Assembly: GCA_017654935.2 (NCBI GenBank)
Contig: CM065698.1
Location: forward strand, 37,069,682-37,133,681
Direction of reading: 5' to 3'
Source of the DNA: Phymorhynchus buccinoides
Lineage: Eukaryota > Mollusca > Gastropoda > Neogastropoda > Raphitomidae
DNA length: 64,000 bases
Under the pieces are notes generated by a model. It saw only the letters and a list, made by a program, of their open reading frames with translations, was not told where the DNA came from and did not search any database. Both the position numbers and the translations under genes were made by a program. This document shows positions 56,781 through 64,000 of the stretch, in pieces. Every line of letters begins with the position of its first letter. The stretch's first letter is position 1.

Positions 56781-57015
56781 GCGGACAACACCAAGGAGGA
56801 GGACAACACCAAGGAGGACAACACCAAGGAGGACAACACCAAGGAGGACAACACCACGTAGGAGGACAACAACGAGGAGGAGGACAACAACAAGGAGGAG
56901 GACAACAACGAAGAGGAGGACAACAACAAGGAGGAGGACAACAACAAGGAGGAGGACAACAACCAGGAGGAAGACAACACCAAGGAGGAGGACAACAACG
57001 AGGAGGAGGACAAGA
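56781..57015 (+). repeat. Mega-array zone E: GGAGGAGGACAACAMCAA units
   Basis: Short 15-18-bp units (AGGAGGACAACACCA and GGAGGAGGACAACAACAA) close the array and pass into unrelated AT-rich sequence at about 57020. Confidence 0.9.
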
Positions 57016-57189
57016 AAGAAAACAAAATGAAGAAAGGAGCCCCCATCATCGCGGAATGTGGCTTGTTACGGTATTTATTCATGATGTCTATAAGGTAGCG
57101 TAATAAACCACTTATATAAAAAAATATATAAAATGAGTGGGTTTGTTATGTTATTTAGGACTTATGAAAAAAATAACGTAACAACGGGT
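57016..57189. other. AT-rich spacer
   Basis: No gene. Confidence 0.4.
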
Positions 57190-57372
57190 CTCAAGTCCCT
57201 AACACAGAGAGCACGATGAAACAATCAAACCACTCACTGGTGAGCACACACAGACACACACGCATACAAAGGCATGAGCATGACATACTCACACACATAC
57301 ACACCTGCATGAGCATGACACACACACACGCACGCGCGCGCGCGCATGCAAACGCATGAGCATGACAACACA

Positions 57373-57424
<52 letters not shown>

Positions 57425-57426
57425 AC

Positions 57427-57461
<35 letters not shown>

Positions 57462-57480
57462 TACACACACACACATTCAT
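57190..57480. repeat. CA microsatellite with a TA core
   Basis: Interrupted CA/GCA repeats, a pure (CA)n from about 57371, (TA)n at 57427-57446, then (CA)n again. Confidence 0.92.
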
Positions 57481-57599
57481 ACTTAATCATTACACACACT
57501 ACATTTTATTTCTTGTCTATATTTATGCGTGTATGTTTTGTATCGTTGCAGGATGTAATCTCTGCACTGTTTTCCTAGCTATTTTTCCTAGCAAATAAA

Positions 57600-57710
57600 T
57601 TGATGTAGTGCCTGTTTCATTGACCATACGTTCAATTAATCATTAATTTTAAGAATGAATATACACCATTTTAGACACTCTTTAAAGCCGAAATTTATAA
57701 CTGACAGGCG
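57600..57710 (+). repeat. Diverged direct repeat flanking the 61-bp satellite (left)
   Basis: GATGTAGTGCCTGTTTCATT, TCATTAATTTTAAGAA and ACTCTTTAAAG correspond to AATGTAGCGACTGTTTGATT, TCATTCATTTTAAGAA and ACTCTTTAAAG at 60120-60230. Confidence 0.75.
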
Positions 57711-58517
57711 CTATGGTGATTCATAGGAAAAGCACGTTTGGCCGGAATGTTAGAAATATTATTGGCTTTCCTGTTATGTATTTGAAACAATCCTTTATCG
57801 AGGTGTAAGGCCCAGGTTCATGTAAAGGTATATAATAATTTATTATGTACGATTAGGTATCTTTTGGTTAAACTTATTTGGCATTGCATGTTCATTGTTT
57901 TTTGCACGGCATAGTTTTGCATGTTATATTGCATTATATCCTTTCAACATGTTTTAGCCATTACGATAATTGCAAACACTGGCAATGTGATCCATTTCTG
58001 TCTGGCCTCTTGTAGTATTATGTTGTTGACAGAAACTGAGCAGGGACACTTTGTTGTCGTTGGTGATCGTGATCTACACCATCCTTTCTGCTTCGTCATG
58101 TGCGGAGGACAACTGGACAACCCCCCTCACTCCTGAACTGGCCTGCCCCTGCCATTTTATTGCAGCATAAACGCAGCTTTTAAGGGGGGGGGGGGGGGGG
58201 GGGGGGTGTCTACGTAAGTTATCAACCTCGATAATAGACAGATGTCGGTTTGTAAGTATCTTTTTGTTTAACCTTTGTTTTGTTCATTTTTTATGCAGTC
58301 GCCCTGACTGGCATCATTATGTGGATATTTGGAAATGTAGTTTCTATGTTATATTCATTGTTTCTGCTGCATTAGATGTACAGTATTGCGTGCCAGCCTG
58401 CGTGAGGGCGCATGCAGGTGTAACAAATATTTTAGTATCATAGTATGCTCATTTTTTAAATTTGTAGTGATTCCATGTATTTTCCATGTGAAGCATTTCA
58501 TTGTGTAATTGTTTTTG
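57711..58517. other. Unassigned non-coding sequence with a G-run
   Basis: G-run at 58184-58206. No gene recognised. Confidence 0.4.
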
Positions 58518-60039
58518 TATTGCATTACATTGCTCTCTTCTGTTCGTCACATTCTCCCCATCTTCGCATCGTTGGTTGTATTGCATTACATTGCTCTCTT
58601 CTGTTCGTCACATTCTCCCCATCTTCGCATCGTTGGTTGTATTGCATTACATTGCTCTCTTTTGTTCGTCACATTCTCCCCATCTTCGCATCGTTGGTTG
58701 TATTGCATTACATTGCTCTCTTCTGTTCGTTACATTCTCCCCATCTTCGCATCGTTGGTTGTATTGCATTACATTGCTCTCTTCTGTTCGTTACATTCTC
58801 CCCATCTTCGCATCGTTGGTTGTATTGCATTACATTGCTCTCTTCTGTTCGTTACATTCTCCCCATCTTCGCATCGTTGGTTGTATTGCATTACATTGCT
58901 CTCCTTTGTTCGTCACATTCTCCCCATCTTCGCATCGTTGGTTGTATTGCATTACATTGCTCTCTTCTGTTCGTCACATTCTCCCCATCTTCGCATCGTT
59001 GGTTGTATTGCATTACATTGCTCTCTTCTGTTCGTTACATTCTCCCCATCTTCGCATCGTTGGTTGTATTGCATTACACTGCTCTCTTCTGTTCGTTACA
59101 TTATCCCCATCTTCGCATCGTTGGTTGTATTGCATTACATTGCTCTCTTTTGTTCGTCACATTCTCCCCATCTTCGCATCGTTGGTTGTATTGCATTACA
59201 TTGCTCTCTTCTGTTCGTTACATTCTCCCCATCTTCGCATCGTTGGTTGTATTGCATTACATTGCTCTCTTCTGTTCGTTACATTCTCCCCATCTTCGCA
59301 TCGTTGGTTGTATTGCATTACACTGCTCTCTTCTGTTCGTTACATTCTCCCCATCTTCGCATCGTTGGTTGTATTGCATTACATTGCTCTCTTCTGTTCG
59401 TTACATTCTCCCCATCTTCGCATCGTTGGTTGTATTGCATTACACTGCTCTCTTCTGTTCGTTACATTATCCCCATCTTCGCATCGTTGGTTGTATTGCA
59501 TTACACTGCTCTCTTCTGTTCGTTACATTATCCCCATCTTCGCATCGTTGGTTGTATTGCATTACATTGCTCTCTTTTGTTCGTTACATTCTCCCCATCT
59601 TCGCATCGTTGGTTGTATTGCATTACATTGCTCTCTTCTGTTCGTTACATTCTCCCCATCTTCGCATCGTTGGTTGTATTGCATTACATTGCTCTCTTTT
59701 GTTCGTTACATTCTCCCCATCTTCGCATCGTTGGTTGTATTGCATTACATTGCTCTCTTTTGTTCGTTACATTCTCCCCATCTTCGCATCGTTGGTTGTA
59801 TTGCATTACACTGCTCTCTTCTGTTCGTTACATTCTCCCCATCTTCGCATCGTTGGTTGTATTGCATTACATTGCTCTCTTCTGTTCGTTACATTCTCCC
59901 CATCTTCGCATCGTTGGTTGTATTGCATTACATTGCTCTCTTCTGTTCGTCACATTCTCCCCATCTTCGCATCGTTGGTTGTATTGCATTACACTGCTCT
60001 CTTCTGTTCGTTACATTCTCCCCATCTTCGCATCGTTTG
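58518..60039 (+). repeat. Satellite-like array, 61-bp unit, 25 copies, almost homogeneous
   Basis: The unit is TGTATTGCATTACATTGCTC + TCTTCTGTTCGTTACATTCT + CCCCATCTTCGCATCGTTGG + T. I see essentially four variable positions (ACATTGC/ACACTGC, CTTCTG/CTTTTG, CGTCAC/CGTTAC, ATTCTCC/ATTATCC), plus one CTCCTTTG. 61 is not a multiple of 3, so each plus frame cycles through all phases. None contains a stop, giving three overlapping ~520-codon frames that should not be taken as proteins. Confidence 0.96.
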
Positions 60040-60119
60040 ATTGTTTCAGATTTGTCTTTGTGAAAAGTTTATTAGTCAAATCCTTTGTTATTCCTGTAAA
60101 ACAATGTTCTTGGCATATT

Positions 60120-60230
60120 AATGTAGCGACTGTTTGATTGGCAAAGAGTTCTATTAGTCATTCATTTTAAGAACGAATATGTACTATTTAGGAACTCTTT
60201 AAAGACTGTATGCACTTGAGTGGGCACCTG
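60120..60230 (+). repeat. Diverged direct repeat flanking the 61-bp satellite (right)
   Basis: Partner of 57600-57710. The pair brackets the satellite and about 900 bp of other sequence. Confidence 0.75.
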
Positions 60231-60989
60231 TTCATTCTTCATTGCATATTTGCTTATTTTTTATTTCTATGTATTTGTTATCCTATTTTTTTAAAACTGT
60301 TTTTGTAACCTGGATCCGATAAGTAGAGCGGAATGGCTTGACGTTTTCAGCACTGTCTAGATTTATGGGCTATGTAATGCAATGATTGTGTCATGTAATA
60401 ACTTGTTTTGTATTTTTGTCATGCTTTCAGGTTATTTGTTTGCAAAGTAAATACGTGTAAGATGTTATTGACATGTTTGATGTTTACTGTGGTGACAGTC
60501 ATGAGAAGACCATTGCTGTTAACAGGACTATAAACAATGTAACAAAAAAAGATTGCAGCAGCTGTTATTTCCAGCAAACTAAGGTATATGCTTTGTGACA
60601 ATGTTCCTTGCTGGTCTTGCAGGCCTCGTGTTTTTGGAAGAGGTGTTTCTCCCTACCCATGCCTACTGCTCTAAGGTCAACCAACAGCTCAGAAGATGGG
60701 GATGGGAGATAGTCCGTTGACAGTGCCAGCTGATAGCCAACGACTGATGATGATTGTTGCTTCTTTGAGAAGGTATGTCGGTAATCTTAATACAATGAGG
60801 CTTTTTATACTGACCATTCTCTGTCCCTGTCTCGTGCACTGATGAAATGCGAACGCCACCTTCTTAAGGGCGACACCCTTGCCTGTCAGAAACTAGTAGT
60901 ATATAGCCGCAGAAAATTATCTGCCCCTGACTAGTCACTAGGTGGCATGATTGTCTTTTTCTTTGTCATGTTTTGTTTTATTTAGATTG
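60231..60989. other. Unassigned non-coding sequence
   Basis: No gene recognised. Confidence 0.4.
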
Positions 60990-61260
60990 ATCTTTCCGTC
61001 TGTCTCTGTCTCTCTGTCTCTCTCTCTCTTTTCTCTCTCTCTCTCTTCTCTCTCTCTCTTTCTCTGTCTCTGTCTGTCTGTCTCTCTCAGTTTCAGCTTC
61101 AGTTTCTCTCTGTCTCCTTTTCTCTCTCTGTGGGTCTATGTCTCTCTTTGTGTCTCTTTCTTTCGCTCTCTCTCTCTCTCTCTCTCCAGGGCTGGGTGGA
61201 AAAAACCTGTCCTTGCTTATCTCATGTTCCCTGGTTAAATAAAAGTTCGTTTTCGTTTTC

Positions 61261-61335
<75 letters not shown>

Positions 61336-61625
61336 CTCAGTCTGTCTCTCTATCTCTCTCTTTGTATGTCTCACTCTCTTTGTCTCTCATGCTATCTTTG
61401 TCTTTCTCTCCTACAGCTGTAACTCTGAGAAAGAGGGGAGAGAGAGACACAGAGAAAGACAGAAACAGAGATTAAACAGAGAAAAGAGACACAGAAATAG
61501 AGAAAGAGATAGCCAAAGAGAGAGACAGAAAGAGAGACAAGGGCACATACAGAAATAGACGCAGAGAGACAGACAGACAGAGAGACACAGAGAGAAAGAC
61601 AAACAGAAAAAGACAAAGAGAGCGA
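60990..61625. repeat. CT-rich tract followed by GA-rich tract (imperfect giant palindrome)
   Basis: CTCTGT/CTCT-type pyrimidine repeats (60990-61412, pure (CT)n at about 61258-61331) are followed after CTACAGCTGTAACT by GAGA/GACAGA-type purine repeats (61426-61625). The two halves are complementary in composition and could pair. Confidence 0.88.
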
Positions 61626-61903
61626 CATGAGGCGAAATAGCCTGAATTCTATTTTCCCACTAGAGGTTAAATAGCCACTGCCTAATATCACACTTTCCTT
61701 CAGTATTCTGTGCTAAATAAACGTAGAGCAGAAGACAAATTATAAGTGTCTGTACTTTTGTGTTGGTCGTAGTGAGACTGCCCATCCTTTTATTTTCATC
61801 GGCAACGACAGAGAGGAAATGGTAATCCATTCCTTTAAGAAGAAAAATACAAATAATTGAACATGTGGATAAAAATCCACATAAACAAAAGCAAACTACT
61901 GAT
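61626..61903. other. Spacer
   Basis: Nothing recognised. Confidence 0.4.
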
Positions 61904-62445
61904 GAAGAGCTGCAGGTCCCCCTCTCCATGGGTGGACAGTAAATGGTAATATTTCAGAACAAGAAAGGTGAAGAGCTGCAGGTCCCCCTCTCCATGGGTG
62001 GACAGCAAATGGTAATATTTCAGAACAAGAAAGGTGAAGAGGTGCAGGACCCCCTCTCCATGGGTGGACAGTAAATGGTAATATTTCAGAACAAGAAAGG
62101 TGAAGAGGTGCAGGTCCCCCTCTCCATGGGTGGACAGTAAATGGTAATATTTCAGAACAAGAAAGGTGAAGAGCTGCAGGTCCCCCTCTCCATGAGTGGA
62201 CAGTAAGTGGTAATATTTCAGAACAAGAAAGGTGAAGAGGTGCAGGTCCCCCTCTCCATGGGTGGACAGTAAATGGTAATATTTCAGAACAAGTAAGGTG
62301 AAGAGCTGCAGGTCCCCCTCTCCATGGGTGGACAGTAAGTGGTAATATTTCAGAACAAGAAAGGTGAAGAGCTGCAGGTCCCCCTCTCCATGGGTGGACA
62401 GTAAATGGTAATATTTCAGAACAAGAAAGGTGAAGAGGTGCGCAT
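61904..62445 (-). repeat. Minisatellite, 66-bp unit, 8 copies
   Basis: The plus-strand unit is GAAGAGCTGCAGGTCCCCCT + CTCCATGGGTGGACAGTAAA + TGGTAATATTTCAGAACAAG + AAAGGT. 66 is a multiple of 3, so the minus strand keeps two long frames of 22-residue repeats (FTFLVLKYYHLLSTHGEGDL and LHLSCSEILPFTVHPWRGGP). Differences between copies fall evenly and include no clear codon bias, so I read it as non-coding. Confidence 0.93.
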
Positions 62446-63003
62446 TTAATAACAGCGAAAATGAAACAAAAATGGCTAGTTGAGTGGTAGGCACCTTTAC
62501 ATCTTCTTAGTATTATGATTTTATGATGTAAAACATGCACCTAATTAGGAAAAAGGATTTTCTCTTCGTTTTGTTTTTCTGTCTGTCTTTATTTTTTTTT
62601 TTTTTTTTTACAAGTGACCTGTTGTCTTAACGTGCAGGCGTAATCCAAAAGGAGGTCGTCATGATTCCTGAAGCTTTCACAGACCTCAGCGCGTCATTCC
62701 ACGGTGAAAGGTTCCACCGGCAACGAGCTCAACAGCAAACTAGGCCTACTTCAATTGCGACGACTTAACGACGGGTCTCCGAGGGAAAGGATTTCAGCAG
62801 CCCAGGCTCCTGACGGCCATAGATGGCTCTGCCTCCGTTTACAAGTGAACATCTTCCACTACCGATGTTCTCCACCCTGACGCAGTTTTTAACTCCCATC
62901 TCTCAACCGAGGATCAACATGTTGTCTACCTGCATCAAAATACTTTTAGATATTTTGTGCATCATGGTAGATCATGGTACAGCCGTGAAGATATGATACA
63001 GTC
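62446..63003. other. Unassigned non-coding sequence with a poly-T tract
   Basis: T-run at about 62590-62610. No gene recognised. Confidence 0.4.
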
Positions 63004-63200
63004 TAAGGCCGGGTTCACATTAGACGCGTAAGTTCCGTACGGAAAACCTCCAATAAGTGGAAGAAAGAAGGATAAAAGTGTACGCATATAGGGGAAATTT
63101 GGACACGTGCGCAAATCTGTTCCCTTCTTTGTTTCGCTTATTTATGGATTGCGCACGGGTTTCCGCATGGAATATCCGCTTATGTGTGTACACGGCCTTA
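63004..63200. mobile_element. MITE copy 2, ~197 bp (partner 38349-38597)
   Basis: The ends TAAGGCCGGGTTCACATTA and, inverted, TAAGGCCGTGTACACACATA are imperfect terminal repeats. The interior has TTATGGATTGCGCACGGG. TAA/TTA at the ends could belong to a TWA-type target duplication, but this is ambiguous. Confidence 0.75.
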
Positions 63201-63251
63201 TATGTGTATGCGTGCGTATGAGTATGTGTGTGTTGACGTGAGAAGAAGAAG

Positions 63252-63340
63252 TACCGTAATGTACGGCCTATTAGGCGCAACTTTTTTTTACTGAACTTTG
63301 ACCCCTGCGCCCAATCCGGCGCATGCGCCCTTTCTATACT
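63252..63340. mobile_element. Partial element of the TACCGTATTTTTC family
   Basis: TACCGTAATGTACGGCCTAT, then TAGGCGCAAC, and further on TGCGCCCAATCCGGCGCATG match the end theme of 10704-10844. The opposite end is not clear. Confidence 0.45.
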
Positions 63341-63396
63341 CTAAACAGAAAAAAGTAAGGGTGTCGAGAGTTGAAATGAACAACTCACCATGCACT

Positions 63397-63651
63397 GGTA
63401 GCTTCTGTCGCATGAAAATAGGTAGCTCGTAAAAATAAAAAGCTCGCTACCTATGACAGTGTATATTTGCGACATTGAGCATGAACCACAAATTTCACTT
63501 TTTTCTAGGGTTAGGGATAGGGTTAGGGTTAGAGTTAGTTAAATGGTTAAAGTACAGAAAAAGTGAAATTTGTGGTTGTCGCAAATACAGACTCTCATAG
63601 TAGCGAGCTTTTTATTTTTACGAGCTACCTTTTTTCATGCGACAGCTTCCA
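63397..63651. mobile_element. Foldback element with ~100-bp arms and TTAGGG-like centre
   Basis: The left arm (63397-63505) and right arm (63556-63651) are inverted copies, each with CTGTCGCATGAAAA, AGGTAGCTCGTAAAAATAAA, AAGCTCGCTA, TTTGCGACA and CACAAATTTCACTTTTT (or its complement). The 50-bp spacer holds AGGGTTAGGGATAGGGTTAG + GGTTAG. No coding capacity. Confidence 0.88.
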
Positions 63652-63780
63652 CAACAAACCGACAAGAGTTCACTCACATTGCATTCAAATATAGTTATAT
63701 AGTTAGGCTTCCACTTCCGTCACTGGCCCTGTAATGATGTTACTTTCGCTGATCGTTTCGTTCTTCCTTTTTTTGATTTA

Positions 63781-63953
63781 CAGTGGAATCCGCTTTATCG
63801 GCCACTTTTGGGACAAGGCAAAATGTGGCCGATAAAGCGAATCGGCCGATAAAACGAACATCGAGATACTGTATGACGCAATTATGCAAGTCAAAAGCAA
63901 TGACGTCAAAATTAAATGTTGCAGTTCAAATTCCAATTATTTCCCTTTTTGTG

Positions 63954-63999
<46 letters not shown>

Positions 64000-64000
64000 G
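63781..64000. mobile_element. pogo/Tigger-like MITE, copy 2, cut by the window end
   Basis: Starts CAGTGGAATCCGCTT after TA and matches 24337-24470, including GGCCACTTTTGGGACAA, GATAAAGCGAATCG and GCAATGACGTCAAAAT. It then diverges into a (TG)n tract (63953-64000). The right end lies outside the window. Confidence 0.85.

Noticed and set aside
55145..57082. 645-codon Leu/Val/Ser-rich minus-strand protein resembling membrane segments
   Set aside because: Reverse complement of GAGGAGGTGGACAAC repeats. The hydrophobic character is a by-product of GTTGTT and CCTCCTC codons.
58518..60039. CRISPR-like array
   Set aside because: The units are contiguous copies of one sequence without unique spacers, and the genome is eukaryotic.
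58475..60137. Three overlapping plus-strand frames of about 520-540 codons
   Set aside because: All three phases of a 61-bp tandem repeat are stop-free, so each frame reads the same unit in rotating phase. No start context, signal or domain supports a protein.
61835..62494. 219-codon minus-strand protein of 22-residue repeats
   Set aside because: Two different minus frames are equally open. There is no bias of changes towards silent positions and no domain.
1..64000. A novel defence system, biosynthetic cluster or other multi-gene system
   Set aside because: No set of intact adjacent genes exists in the window. All coding remnants are retroelement proteins.

Overview
This window is eukaryotic, not bacterial. 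There are no operons or Shine-Dalgarno patterns. Retrotransposon remnants, inverted-repeat DNA transposons, microsatellites and tandem arrays fill most of it, and I could not support a single intact host protein-coding gene. The mix suggests a marine lophotrochozoan, most likely a mollusc: an RNase H-bearing I-like LINE, an L1/Tx1-like LINE, CR1/L2-like LINE tails, BEL/Pao LTR elements, a tRNA-headed SINE, repeated AAGGTCAAGGTCA motifs and many MITEs. That taxonomic guess rests on element types only and is of modest confidence.

Layout. 0-7.3 kb: a repeat segment whose second copy lies at 29.5-30.7 kb, then a 5'-truncated I-like LINE (RT plus RNase H) at 2.5-6.1 kb. 7.8-8.5 kb: a retroposon with a 17-bp target-site duplication. 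10.7-11.95 kb: a MITE and a minisatellite holding another MITE. 12.9-19.5 kb: a large inverted repeat enclosing a BEL/Pao fragment (gag-like, integrase, DUF5641) and a reverse-strand L1/Tx1-like RT fragment. 19.5-22.2 kb: an internally deleted BEL-like LTR element with LTR, PBS, polypurine tract and a partial 3' LTR. 22.6-25.6 kb: a poly-G tract, a U2 snRNA 5' fragment, two LINE tails and a pogo/Tigger-like MITE. 26-40 kb: noisy sequence with expanded homopolymers around a 500-N gap (36001-36500), holding a second minisatellite, the second segment copy and more LINE tails. 40.5-45.6 kb: five unrelated minisatellites back to back. 46.1-47.4 kb: a Ser/Pro-rich retroelement-like ORF split by a SINE-like insertion with an 11-bp target-site duplication. 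47.7-57.0 kb: a 9.3-kb mega-array built from GGACAACAACAAGGAGG-type units. 58.5-60.0 kb: 25 copies of a 61-bp satellite. 61-62.4 kb: a CT/GA tract and a 66-bp satellite. 63-64 kb: several MITEs, including a foldback element with TTAGGG-like repeats at its centre.

How the parts relate. Nothing here forms a pathway. The value of the window is as a record of insertions. Paralogous copies provide empty sites that date insertions relative to each other, target-site duplications define element ends exactly, and the arrays show different stages of homogenisation. Long open frames over 47.7-57 kb and 58.5-60 kb come from repeat units that lack stop codons in several frames, and should not be read as proteins without expression evidence.
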